A DNA stretch of 64,000 bases, taken from NCBI RefSeq assembly GCF_003316845.1, contig NZ_QMIK01000004.1, positions 682,001-746,000 of the forward strand. Direction: 5' to 3'. Positions 9,475 through 18,926 of the stretch are shown here, piece after piece. The DNA comes from Cognataquiflexum aquatile. GTDB lineage: Bacteria; Bacteroidota; Bacteroidia; Cytophagales; Cyclobacteriaceae. Made by a program: the position numbers and the translations under genes. The first letter of the stretch is position 1, and every line of letters begins with the position of its first letter. The notes under the pieces were generated by a model. The model was not told the DNA's origin. It searched no databases and worked only from the letters and a program-made list of their open reading frames with translations.

Positions 9475-12400
9475 ATGCTCAAAGATATCTTTCAGATTTA
9501 TCTTAACAGGTTATTGGACCTTTCCAGCCGGAACAGGTCGATATACCTGCCGCGACTGGTTCCCAGTCAGATGATAGATTTGAATGACTTTGACTTTTTA
9601 AACCACCAACCGGCTTTTGGGCTTATAGAAGCTCTTTTGGACAAGGACAAAAAAGTTACCCTGATTCCATTTGCAGACCCACGAGATGCAAAGGTCAATG
9701 TGCTTTCCCAGAGGCTAAACAGGCTCGAGCACCTCGTCAAAACTGCTGAAACCGAAACGGGTGAAAAGAGCCTTTTTGTGGGTTGGCCATTTGTAGAGGG
9801 GAAATTACTCAATGACCAAGTAATCAGATGCCCTTTGATTTTCTTTCCGGTGGAATTGGAAAAAACGGATAACCGATGGATTTGGACTCGAAATCCCGGT
9901 GATGTTCCCTTTTTCAACAAAGCTTTTTTATTGGCATATGCCCATGTTTATGGCAAAGACCATAATTATCTGGGAGAAGAAAATCCCTTAGAAAATTTCG
10001 CAACCGATCCAATAGGATTCCGAAATGACCTCTACGCTTTGCTCAAAGAAGAGTTTTTTTTGAACTTCAGTTCTGAGTTATACGAGAATAAGGTTTCGAC
10101 TTTTCCCGATTCTTCGAAGTCCTTAGACGAGGAGAGACTCAAAACCGGAAAACTTCAATTAAAACCCTACGGCGTTTTGGGTCAGTTTTCCCAGAAAGCA
10201 AGTTTTTTGATTCAGGATTATGAAGAACTTATCGCAGGAGATGGGTTTCCTGATCTCGAATCTTTGTTCCACAAGTGGTTTGCACCGGAAGATGAACAGC
10301 CAATTTCTGTCCGGGAGGACCAGCTTTACACTGTTTTCCCGGTGGACGCGAGTCAGGAGGAAGTCATCAAATCAGTAAGAGAAGGAAGGTCCTGCGTAGT
10401 GGAAGGTCCTCCGGGTACCGGAAAATCCCAACTCATCAGTAACCTTGCCATTGATTTTATATCGAGGGGAAAGAAAGTGCTCATCGTTTCACAAAAGCGG
10501 GCTGCTTTGGATGTGGTGTTCAAAAGATTGTCAAATGAAGGATTTGGTTCTTTTTTGTCTTTGGTACATGATTTCCGGGCAGATAGGAAGGCACTATACA
10601 AAAAAATGCACGATCAGATCCTGTCTTTGGACAGGTATCAGGAACTGAACCGGGGAATTGACGCCATTCAGTTGGAAAGGCAGTTTTCCCAATATTCAAG
10701 GCTGATAGATTATCACAGCGATTATTTTTCAGATTTGAAAAAAGCCCTGTTCAATACAGAGGAATGCGGCGTCCCGGTCAAGGAACTTTACCTGAGCTCA
10801 AGGTTGTCCGATGAGGCATTTGACATGAATCAATATTATCGAAGGTTCCATGCCGGTCGGGTCAATGACTTTTTGAGGGATTTCAAGACTTTTGCAGAAT
10901 TGTTCAGAACTTATCAGAATCCGGAATCCTTTTGGTTGCACAGGGTGGATTTCAGTAGCTTTGGGCCGGAAGTTTCCAAACGGATTCAGGAGGTCATGTC
11001 GGAAATCCATCATCTCAGGCTGAATTTTGAAAGGGATTTTTCGAATCTAACTTCATTTGAAGTCTCTTTTCTTTTTTCTTTTTTCGAGCAAAAGCAAAAA
11101 ATTATAGACTTACAGAAGTTATTGAAAGAGGAAGAATCCCTTGCCCTTTTTTGGTCATTAAAAGATTTGCCACCTTCTGAAGTAGACATTCTCTGGCTGG
11201 AACATAAGTTTGAGTCCATCAAAACACTTTTTGCAGAGCAAGGTATTGAATGGTTCAGCAAAGATGGGGAGGTCGAATCCCTTCTCCGGCTTTCTCTGGA
11301 GTTCTTGGAAAGGAAAAAAGGATGGAGGAAGAATTTCCCGCTTTTATGGAAAAAAAAGAGGTTCCAGTCTGTGTATCGGCTTCTGTTTGAAAACAACCTG
11401 CAAGCCAATGCCCATGGCGTCCAGATCTTGATCAAAAGGCTTGAAAACAGGTTAAATCTCAATCATCAATATTCTTTATTGATGGAGAAAGATTGGATAA
11501 GACTTTTGGATAAACCTTTTGATTTCATTTCCTTCAACCACTTTTCGGGGCTTTACACCGAAGCTGCAAAGGCAAAGCAAATCTTCCATGAATTCGGTTT
11601 ATTGAAAGAAGTATTGATTGAAGATTTGCAATCATGTATCGGCTTCGTCCCAAGGCTAAAATTGGTCCTGTCCAATATTGAGGAATTGGAGGCAAAGATT
11701 CCCTATTGGTCCCTTTACCTGAGTAAAATCCAGATTCAGCACCTAATTTCGGAAAGTACAGGAGAGGGAATTTTGTCTCTTAAATCTCAGGTACCGGCGG
11801 TATTTCATGAGCTGGTGGCTTTGGATAGATTGCGCAGCAAGCTCAAAGAACAAGATGTGCTGGTTATGGAAAAAATGCTTGCTGCTTATCCCAACAAAGA
11901 ATTTGAAGACCTGAAAGCTTTGTTTTTAGCAGGATTGAAGCTGAGCTGGATAGGCCACATCGAAACCAAGTATCCTTTGCTGCAAGATACAGTGACTACA
12001 AAAACGAGCCAAAGCCAAGAAGAACTGATGGAGGCTGTTTTGGAAAAATGGAAACTGTCAAAATACATTGCAGAAATCAGGTTAAGAGAAAATACCTACA
12101 AAAACCTTGAATACAACAGACTTGGGAATCTATTGACCTACCGCGAACTTTCCCATCAGGTAAGCAAACAGAAAAGAATCTGGAGTATCAAAAAATTGAT
12201 TGAAAATTTCGAAAAGGAAATATTCCAATTGGTACCCTGTTGGTTGGCTTCACCTGAGACAGTATCCGCACTTTTTCCTTTGAAGCAATCTTTCGATCTT
12301 GTTATTTTTGATGAATCCTCTCAATGTTATGTTGAGCGTGGACTTCCCGCGATGCTGCGAGGCAAGCAGACCGTGATTGCCGGTGATTCCAATCAACTGA

Positions 12401-13419
12401 GGCCGTTTGACCTGTATCAGGTCAGGTTGGAAACTGAAGAAGAAGGGATCGAAACTGAGACAGAATCTCTTTTGGAACTTGCATCTTCCTATTTTCAGAA
12501 ATTTTGGTTGCAGGGACATTATCGAAGTGAACAACTGTCTCTTATTCAATTTTCTAACAGGAATTTTTATGAAAGTAGGCTGAAGATGTTGACCAGGATG
12601 GAGCTGGTCAATGAGGCTAAGAATCCCTATTCATGGAAACCGGTCGATGGGATTTGGGAAAAACAAATCAATGTGGTTGAGGCAGAAGCTGTTTTGGAGG
12701 AAATTAAATTGATACAGGAAATCGATCCCCAGCTAACTATCGGGGTGATCACTTTCAATTTTTTCCAAATGGAATATATCCGTGAACTCGTATCCAAAGA
12801 AAGTGTGATCCAACAAGAAAACCTCTCCATCAAGAATATTGAAAATGTGCAGGGAGACGAATTTGATTGGGTGATATTTTGTATCGGATATGCTAAAAAC
12901 AAAAAAGGAAAACTGATTGCCAATTTTGGAATGCTATCCAAAAAAGGCGGAATCAACAGATTGAATGTGGCGATCTCACGGGCCAAAAAGAAAACCACCG
13001 TCATTAGCAGTATTGAACCTGCTGATTTCAGCACCGATCAATTGAAAAACGAAGGGATCAAAATGCTTCGGGATTACCTCGGTTATGTCATTAAAATTAC
13101 TGCAGGCAAAGGATTCGAAATTCCTGTTCAGGTTCCCTACAGGTTTGAATCGGGTTGGTCATTGAAAGACAAAATCGAGGGGGATTACCAAGGCTTCTCC
13201 TTAGAGCAATTTCCTTCCTCAACGTGGATGGATCTCGCCGTCAAAGTCAATGGTCAATACAAGGAAGCATTGCTCACCGATGACCAAAGGTTGTATGATT
13301 CTTCTAGTGCCAAGGAAGCATTTGTGTACCACTCCCTGCAATTGAAGGAAAAAGGATGGCCTTACAAATTCTATTACAGCAGGCAATATTGGATGGATAA
13401 GCCAATATTGGGAGATTGA
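9475..13419 (+). CDS. Large superfamily 1 helicase/AAA protein with degenerate C-terminal nuclease-like domain
   Basis: This protein of about 1314 residues resembles DUF4011-type UPF1-like SF1 helicases. Walker A is GPPGTGKS at about residue 311, Walker B is IFDESSQ at about 944, followed by GDSNQLRPFD, NVQGDEFDWVIF and the arginine-finger motif LNVAISRAKKK. A helical insertion of about 600 residues separates the two halves of the motor. The last 70 residues (from WMDLAVKVNG to KGWPYKFYYS) look like the Vsr-type nuclease fold that often ends these helicases, but the usual catalytic acidic cluster is not evident. ATG 9475 is chosen over an in-frame ATG at 9418 that lies inside the SDR gene. 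The biological role is unknown; relatives occur in repair and in defence. Confidence 0.85.
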   Translation: MLKDIFQIYLNRLLDLSSRNRSIYLPRLVPSQMIDLNDFDFLNHQPAFGLIEALLDKDKKVTLIPFADPRDAKVNVLSQRLNRLEHLVKTAETETGEKSLFVGWPFVEGKLLNDQVIRCPLIFFPVELEKTDNRWIWTRNPGDVPFFNKAFLLAYAHVYGKDHNYLGEENPLENFATDPIGFRNDLYALLKEEFFLNFSSELYENKVSTFPDSSKSLDEERLKTGKLQLKPYGVLGQFSQKASFLIQDYEELIAGDGFPDLESLFHKWFAPEDEQPISVREDQLYTVFPVDASQEEVIKSVREGRSCVVEGPPGTGKSQLISNLAIDFISRGKKVLIVSQKRAALDVVFKRLSNEGFGSFLSLVHDFRADRKALYKKMHDQILSLDRYQELNRGIDAIQLERQFSQYSRLIDYHSDYFSDLKKALFNTEECGVPVKELYLSSRLSDEAFDMNQYYRRFHAGRVNDFLRDFKTFAELFRTYQNPESFWLHRVDFSSFGPEVSKRIQEVMSEIHHLRLNFERDFSNLTSFEVSFLFSFFEQKQKIIDLQKLLKEEESLALFWSLKDLPPSEVDILWLEHKFESIKTLFAEQGIEWFSKDGEVESLLRLSLEFLERKKGWRKNFPLLWKKKRFQSVYRLLFENNLQANAHGVQILIKRLENRLNLNHQYSLLMEKDWIRLLDKPFDFISFNHFSGLYTEAAKAKQIFHEFGLLKEVLIEDLQSCIGFVPRLKLVLSNIEELEAKIPYWSLYLSKIQIQHLISESTGEGILSLKSQVPAVFHELVALDRLRSKLKEQDVLVMEKMLAAYPNKEFEDLKALFLAGLKLSWIGHIETKYPLLQDTVTTKTSQSQEELMEAVLEKWKLSKYIAEIRLRENTYKNLEYNRLGNLLTYRELSHQVSKQKRIWSIKKLIENFEKEIFQLVPCWLASPETVSALFPLKQSFDLVIFDESSQCYVERGLPAMLRGKQTVIAGDSNQLRPFDLYQVRLETEEEGIETETESLLELASSYFQKFWLQGHYRSEQLSLIQFSNRNFYESRLKMLTRMELVNEAKNPYSWKPVDGIWEKQINVVEAEAVLEEIKLIQEIDPQLTIGVITFNFFQMEYIRELVSKESVIQQENLSIKNIENVQGDEFDWVIFCIGYAKNKKGKLIANFGMLSKKGGINRLNVAISRAKKKTTVISSIEPADFSTDQLKNEGIKMLRDYLGYVIKITAGKGFEIPVQVPYRFESGWSLKDKIEGDYQGFSLEQFPSSTWMDLAVKVNGQYKEALLTDDQRLYDSSSAKEAFVYHSLQLKEKGWPYKFYYSRQYWMDKPILGD

Positions 13420-13421
13420 GG

Positions 13422-13871
13422 CTAGTTTTTAACCACTTTTACACCCACAGTTTCAATTCCGGAAAGCTTTTCCACCCTCATGTATTGCAAAAGGTGAATA
13501 CTGCGGAAAGAATTTTCTACAGGAAGCGTGTCATATTTGGTAAAAGTACTGCCATATCCTTCTCCGAGAGGTTTTCCGGATTTGCTGTCAAACAGAGGTA
13601 CATCCAATAATTTGGTTTCCACAGTTTGACCTAGGCTGTCCTTTAAAATATACCTCAAATAGAGATTTCTAAACTCATAATCTTTGGTATACTTAACCGC
13701 CACGAGAGTGCTGTTGGGTGTTGGTAACTTTTTGACCTCAAAAGAAACGGTATCCGAAACATCCCAAGTTCCGGATTTAAACCCCTCGTATTCTTCAAAA
13801 ACCCTTTCACTATTACAGCCTGCGAAAAGAAAGCCAACAGTGAGGATCAATCCTACAAATCTTGCATTCAT
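13422..13871 (-). CDS. gldH: Gliding motility lipoprotein GldH
   Basis: This lipoprotein of 149 residues has a signal peptide ending in LFAGC (lipobox). Its body follows the GldH pattern: YLRYILKDS in the middle, GKPLGEGYGS, and a C-terminal LLQYMRVEKLSGIETVGVKV. GldH is an outer-envelope lipoprotein required for gliding in Flavobacterium. The neighbour upstream is ricT, the usual arrangement in Bacteroidota. The start at 13871 leaves one base after the ricT stop; a longer frame from 13895 would overlap ricT and is less likely. The gene converges on the helicase gene with a two-base gap. Confidence 0.82.
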   Translation of the reverse strand: MNARFVGLILTVGFLFAGCNSERVFEEYEGFKSGTWDVSDTVSFEVKKLPTPNSTLVAVKYTKDYEFRNLYLRYILKDSLGQTVETKLLDVPLFDSKSGKPLGEGYGSTFTKYDTLPVENSFRSIHLLQYMRVEKLSGIETVGVKVVKN

Positions 13872-13872
13872 A

Positions 13873-15288
13873 TTATTGCGCTGAGTTTTGATCACCTTTG
13901 TTTTGCTCGCCCTTGTTCCTAGAATTAAACCTTCTTTTGTTGTTTTTCTTCTTTTTTGGAACTTGGTCCGGATTTACTTCTCTAGGGATTTGAGGTCCTT
14001 TATCTTGGTTTTCAACCGGTTTGGGACGGTTCTCTACATTTTTACGGGGAGGGTTTTGCCTGTTTTGAATTGGCTTTTCGGGAGATTGCCTATTCGGTCT
14101 GCTTTCAGGCTTTGGTGCGATTGGTCTGGCTTCAGGTCCGGAACTGTCTTTGGCTACAACTTGGTTTTCTCCCGGATTTCTAGGTTTCTTTTTCTTCTTG
14201 GTTTTTTTGTTTTTGCTAAATTTCTTGTCAAGCGCGTCAAGTTCCATATTGGATTTTGAAATCAGGTCTTCCTGTTCCTTGCCATGGTTGGTTTTGAGAT
14301 CATAAGGAATTACTCCTTTTGAATTCAGTTCAAGAATTTCAGAAACCCTTTCACAAGTGATGGAATGCCAGTTGTTGTCATTGTTGTAGCTGAACCACAT
14401 CAATTTTCTGAAGATATCAGTTTTCTGGAGTTTTGCGGATCCGGCTTCAGTCTGAAGCGGTTTGTCTACTTCAGGAATATCACTCAAAGCCGACATATAG
14501 GTGTCCAGCTCATAGTTGAGGCAGCACTTCAGCCTTCCGCATTGTCCGGAAAGTTTGGTTGGGTTGAGGGAAAGGTTTTGGTATCTTGCCGCTGAGGTAT
14601 TCACACTTTTAAAGTCATAGATCCAAGTTGAGCAGCACAGTTCCCTTCCGCAGACTCCGATTCCTCCAAGCCTTCCTGCTTCCTGTCTCAAGCTTATCTG
14701 ACGCATTTCTACGCGGATTTTAAACTCCGATGCAAGTGATTTGATCAATTCCCTGAAGTCCACACGGTCATCTGCCGAATAGTAAAAAGTGGCTTTGGAA
14801 TTGTCAGATTGAAACTCCACATCAGAGAGTTTCATTTCCATCTTCATTTCGTCGATGATCTGTTTTGCCCGGTATAAAGTTGGTATTTCCCTGTTTTTGG
14901 CTTCTTCCCACTTTTCAAGGTCTTTTTGTGTGGCAACCCTATAAATCCTTAAGATGTTATCATCATCCTTAATTTTTCTTTTTTGCATCTGCAATCGGAC
15001 AAGTTCACCTTGCAAGGATACATATCCGATGTGGTGGCCATTGGGGACATCTACCACTACCGGGTCACCAGTAGTGAGGGAAATGCGGTCAATGTTTCTA
15101 TAATATTCTTTTCTTCCTCCTTTGAATTTGATTTCGACAATATCAAATTTATCAATTGTCGGAATTCCCATATGGGTAAGCCAATCAAAGGAATTCATTT
15201 TATTGCAATCGCTTGTACCACAAGTGCCGTTATTTTGGCAGCCTCCGCTAGATCCGGAGGTGGTTGAGCAGCTAGTACATCCTGACAT
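13873..15288 (-). CDS. ricT: RicT/YaaT-like PSP1-domain protein
   Basis: This 471-residue protein has a cysteine-rich N-terminus (six Cys in the first 30 residues) and a PSP1 domain with the conserved cysteine motifs GVCGRELCC and SGQCGRLKCC. The last 120 residues are a basic, Pro/Asn/Lys-rich low-complexity tail that is probably disordered. In Bacillus, RicT forms a complex that binds iron-sulfur clusters and affects RNA maturation; the role in Bacteroidota is not established. It is directly followed by gldH, so the two are co-transcribed. Confidence 0.85.
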   Translation of the reverse strand: MSGCTSCSTTSGSSGGCQNNGTCGTSDCNKMNSFDWLTHMGIPTIDKFDIVEIKFKGGRKEYYRNIDRISLTTGDPVVVDVPNGHHIGYVSLQGELVRLQMQKRKIKDDDNILRIYRVATQKDLEKWEEAKNREIPTLYRAKQIIDEMKMEMKLSDVEFQSDNSKATFYYSADDRVDFRELIKSLASEFKIRVEMRQISLRQEAGRLGGIGVCGRELCCSTWIYDFKSVNTSAARYQNLSLNPTKLSGQCGRLKCCLNYELDTYMSALSDIPEVDKPLQTEAGSAKLQKTDIFRKLMWFSYNNDNNWHSITCERVSEILELNSKGVIPYDLKTNHGKEQEDLISKSNMELDALDKKFSKNKKTKKKKKPRNPGENQVVAKDSSGPEARPIAPKPESRPNRQSPEKPIQNRQNPPRKNVENRPKPVENQDKGPQIPREVNPDQVPKKKKNNKRRFNSRNKGEQNKGDQNSAQ

Positions 15289-15333
15289 ATTTTTATATAT
15301 AATGGGAGAAATGTTCTCCTCTTCGTTTTGGAT

Positions 15334-16632
15334 TTATTTAATCAATTTCAAAACATCTTGACCGATGTCTTTGCGGTAATACATATCCTCCCAACAAACC
15401 TCAGATGCCCTTGAATACGCATTTTCAAGTGCTGTGGAGATGTCTTCCCCCATGCCCGTGATGGCAAGGACCCTTCCTCCATTGGTAAGGATTTCTCCTG
15501 AATCAGAAACTTTCGTGCCTGCATGAAAGACTATGGATTTTGACGATGATTCCTGAGGGTCGAGACCTATTATCTTTTTACCTTTTTCATATTCTCCCGG
15601 ATATCCGCCTGCCACCAACACCACTGTAGTGCAGGTGTAAGAAGCAGTTTCAAGCTGATAGGAATCCAATTTACCTGTTCCCATGGCGTATAGAAGATCC
15701 ACGAAATCACTTTTGATTCGCGGAAGTACAGCCTCTGTTTCAGGATCACCCATTCTCACATTGTATTCAATGACATGGGGATTGCCGCCATCATTCATCA
15801 GTCCAATGAAAAGAAATCCTACATAGGGGATGTTCTCTTTTTTTAATCCCTCAATTGTCGGTTTTACAACCCTTTCTTCTACTTTTTTGATAAACTCTTC
15901 ATCTGCAAAAGGAACAGGGCTGACAGCTCCCATGCCTCCGGTATTCAAACCCGTATCGCCCTCGCCGATTCTTTTGTAATCTTTTGCTTCCGGAAGGATC
16001 TTATAATGGCTTCCATCGGTAGCCACAAAAACAGAAAGCTCGATGCCTTTCAAAAACTGTTCAATGACAACTTTGTCCGAGGCACTTCCAAATTTGCTTT
16101 CAAGCAACATTTCTTTCAGGGATTCTTCCGCTTCAGTATGGCTCTGGCAAATCAAAACCCCTTTGCCTGCGGCAAGGCCATCAGCTTTCAGTACTATGGG
16201 TAGGGATTGTTTTCGGATAAAAGCAAGCCCTTCCTCGAAGGTTTCTTTTGTGAAAGATTCATAAGCAGCAGTTGGTACACCGTACTTTTCCATAAACTGC
16301 TTTGAAAAATCCTTGGATCCTTCTAGCTGAGCCCCCGCCTGTGACGGTCCGATGACAGGCAATCCATGCAGAGTTTGATGATTATGAAAAAAATCAGTGA
16401 CCCCTTTGACCAAAGGCTCTTCAGGTCCCACCACAATCATGTCTACCTGATTTGCAATACAAAAATCAGCAATCTTCACGAAATCAGTGGGGGAGATGGC
16501 AACATTTTTGGCAATGGATGCAGTACCGGCATTTCCCGGTGCTACAAAAAGCTGTTTACAGTTTGGGCTGTTTACAATTTTCCAGGCAAAAGCATGCTCC
16601 CTGCCTCCACTTCCTAATAATAATATATTCAT
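15334..16632 (-). CDS. purD: Phosphoribosylamine--glycine ligase (PurD)
   Basis: This 432-residue protein is of normal length for glycinamide ribonucleotide synthetase. It starts with MNILLLGSGGREHAFAWK and has the ATP-grasp loop VLKADGLAAGKGV, GGMGAVSPVPF and the metal-binding EYNVRMGDPETEAV. It joins phosphoribosylamine and glycine using ATP, the second step of purine synthesis, in the cytoplasm. recQ lies 14 bp upstream on the same strand, so the two genes are probably co-transcribed. Confidence 0.97.
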   Translation of the reverse strand: MNILLLGSGGREHAFAWKIVNSPNCKQLFVAPGNAGTASIAKNVAISPTDFVKIADFCIANQVDMIVVGPEEPLVKGVTDFFHNHQTLHGLPVIGPSQAGAQLEGSKDFSKQFMEKYGVPTAAYESFTKETFEEGLAFIRKQSLPIVLKADGLAAGKGVLICQSHTEAEESLKEMLLESKFGSASDKVVIEQFLKGIELSVFVATDGSHYKILPEAKDYKRIGEGDTGLNTGGMGAVSPVPFADEEFIKKVEERVVKPTIEGLKKENIPYVGFLFIGLMNDGGNPHVIEYNVRMGDPETEAVLPRIKSDFVDLLYAMGTGKLDSYQLETASYTCTTVVLVAGGYPGEYEKGKKIIGLDPQESSSKSIVFHAGTKVSDSGEILTNGGRVLAITGMGEDISTALENAYSRASEVCWEDMYYRKDIGQDVLKLIK

Positions 16633-16646
16633 TAATTAAATTCGTT

Positions 16647-18824
16647 TTAGTTGGCATGCTCCGAAATGAACTTGATTCTGTAAACCCGGATTTCTTCCTC
16701 AGCAAAATCCTCTTCTTCAAGTTCTGCCAAAGCAGCTTTAATATTGTCAGATTCAGCAGTCATGAAATATTCATGGAGAATATCTTCTCTTTCGTCATCC
16801 ATGATGTTTTCAATGTAGTAGTTGATATTCAGCTTGGTTCCGCTGTAGATAATCTGCTCAATTTCACCTATCAATTCTGACATTGAAATGTTAAGGTTAT
16901 CTGCGATTTCATCCAAATCAACTTTTCTATCCACTTGTTGTATGATAGATATTTTGACTTTGGAGCGGTTTCCTGCTGTTTTGACTACGACATCAGACGC
17001 TGTTATTATTTCATTTTCTTCCACATAAGCTTCAATCAATTTTAGGAATGGCGCACCGAATTTGGTGACTTTGCCCATTCCGACTCCATTGATCTGGGCC
17101 AATTCCTCCTTGGTGGTAGGATAAACTGTCGCCATTTCTTCCAGGGAAGGATCCTGGAAAATCACATAAGGAGGAAGTCCTTTAGATTTTGCTACTTTCT
17201 TCCGCTCCGCTTTTAGCAGTTCAAAAAGCTTTTCATCATAAGCTTTTCCACCTGCTGCATTTTCCTCGGCGTTGGTGTCCACAATCACTTCCTCAAAATT
17301 GAAATCTTTGCTCAAAATAACTGAATATGGCGCTTCAAGGTAGTTTTCGCCTTTTTCAGTGATTTTGATAACACCGTAATTCTCAATATCCTTGTCAAGG
17401 AAGCCGAGAATCAGGGCCTGTCTTACAACGGTTTTCCAAAGTTTTTCATCATCATCTTTTCCTTTTCCAAAGACAGAGGTCTGATCATGGCCATAACTTG
17501 CGATATAATCATCTTTTTCACCCCTGATAACCTTTACAATATGGGCAAGGTTGAATCTGTTGTTGGTTTCTTTGACTGCAGTTATTGCTGAAAGCAAATA
17601 ATCCATTCCCTCGAATTTTTCTTTCTGCTTTTTACAGTTGTCACAATTGCCGCAATCATGGTCCATTGTTTCACCAAAGTAATGTAAAAGCACCCTTCTT
17701 CTGCACATGGTACTTTCAGCGTATGCAGTCATTTCCTCAAGGAGGATTTTGGCGTTTTCCCTTTCGGTGACAGGTTTGTCTTTGTTGAATTTTTCTAGCT
17801 TGACAATGTCATCATGCCTATAAAACATCAGACAATGTCCCTCCAATCCATCCCTTCCGGCCCTTCCTGTTTCCTGATAGTATCCTTCCAAAGATTTTGG
17901 CACATCATAGTGGATTACATACCTGACATCAGGTTTGTCAATTCCCATCCCAAATGCAATGGTGGCCACGATCACATCAGTTTCTTCATTAAGAAAATCA
18001 TCCTGGTTTTTTATCCGGACATTTTGGTCCAATCCCGCATGGTATGGTGCGGCATTGATGCCGTTGACCTTCAGCAGTTCCGCTATTTCCTCTACTTTTT
18101 TGCGGCTGAGACAATAGATGATTCCTGATTTTCCTTTTTGGGATTTGATGTATTTGATGATCTGCTTTTTGGTTTCATTCTTAACCTTTGGCCGGACTTC
18201 ATAATACAGATTGGGCCTGTTGAAGGAAGACTTGAAAATGTCAGCTTCCTCCATTTGAAGGTTTCTCTGGATATCGACCTGAACTTTAGGCGTCGCAGTA
18301 GCTGTCAAGGCCACAATCGGAAGGTGAGAGCCGATCTGGGCAATAATGGTTTTTATTTTCCGGTATTCAGGCCTGAAATCATGGCCCCACTCTGAGATAC
18401 AATGGGCTTCGTCTATAGCGACGAAACTTAACTTTGCCTCTTTGAGAAAAAGCATGTTTTCTTCCTTAGTCAGAGATTCCGGAGCTACATAGAGCAGCTT
18501 TGTTTTACCTGAAAGGACTTCCTTTTTTACCTTGTTGGTCTCGGATTTATTCAATGTAGAATTGAGAAAATAGGCATTGACACCAAATGCATTCAGTTGG
18601 TCTACCTGATTTTTCATCAATGCAATTAGAGGAGAAATGACGATGGCAGTTCCTTCACTGACCACGGCCGGAAATTGATAACATAATGATTTCCCGGCTC
18701 CTGTGGGCATGATGACGAAGGTGTTTTTTCCCTTCAATACGTTTTCCACAATAGCTTCCTGGGTTCCTCTGAAGTGGTTGAAACCGAAAATTATTTTAAG
18801 TTTTTCTTTTGCGCTTTGATCCAC
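16647..18824 (-). CDS. recQ: ATP-dependent DNA helicase RecQ
   Basis: This 725-residue SF2 helicase has Walker A MPTGAGKSLCYQ, the DEAH box AIDEAHCISEWGHDFR including the RecQ aromatic loop, and QETGRAGRDG as motif VI. It also has a zinc-binding cysteine cluster (CRRR, then CGNCDNC) and an HRDC domain near residues 530-610. A C-terminal extension of about 100 residues follows. RecQ unwinds recombination and repair intermediates. The start is GTG at 18824. It faces kdsD divergently. Confidence 0.96.
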   Translation of the reverse strand: MDQSAKEKLKIIFGFNHFRGTQEAIVENVLKGKNTFVIMPTGAGKSLCYQFPAVVSEGTAIVISPLIALMKNQVDQLNAFGVNAYFLNSTLNKSETNKVKKEVLSGKTKLLYVAPESLTKEENMLFLKEAKLSFVAIDEAHCISEWGHDFRPEYRKIKTIIAQIGSHLPIVALTATATPKVQVDIQRNLQMEEADIFKSSFNRPNLYYEVRPKVKNETKKQIIKYIKSQKGKSGIIYCLSRKKVEEIAELLKVNGINAAPYHAGLDQNVRIKNQDDFLNEETDVIVATIAFGMGIDKPDVRYVIHYDVPKSLEGYYQETGRAGRDGLEGHCLMFYRHDDIVKLEKFNKDKPVTERENAKILLEEMTAYAESTMCRRRVLLHYFGETMDHDCGNCDNCKKQKEKFEGMDYLLSAITAVKETNNRFNLAHIVKVIRGEKDDYIASYGHDQTSVFGKGKDDDEKLWKTVVRQALILGFLDKDIENYGVIKITEKGENYLEAPYSVILSKDFNFEEVIVDTNAEENAAGGKAYDEKLFELLKAERKKVAKSKGLPPYVIFQDPSLEEMATVYPTTKEELAQINGVGMGKVTKFGAPFLKLIEAYVEENEIITASDVVVKTAGNRSKVKISIIQQVDRKVDLDEIADNLNISMSELIGEIEQIIYSGTKLNINYYIENIMDDEREDILHEYFMTAESDNIKAALAELEEEDFAEEEIRVYRIKFISEHAN

Positions 18825-18888
18825 AATTAATTGATATTACCATGCTACCCTAATGGGCACACATTAAAATTTTGAAGTATTTCTTTTA

Positions 18889-18907
18889 TACCTTTGTTAC
18901 AAATCTA
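18889..18907. promoter_or_regulatory. Divergent minus-7 elements for recQ and kdsD
   Basis: The 100-bp divergent gap holds TACCTTTG on the plus strand (18889-18896, toward kdsD) and TAGATTTG on the minus strand (18900-18907, toward recQ). Both match TAnnTTTG. I see no properly spaced minus-33 TTG for either. Confidence 0.4.
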
Positions 18908-18926
18908 ATGAATAACAACAGCAGTT

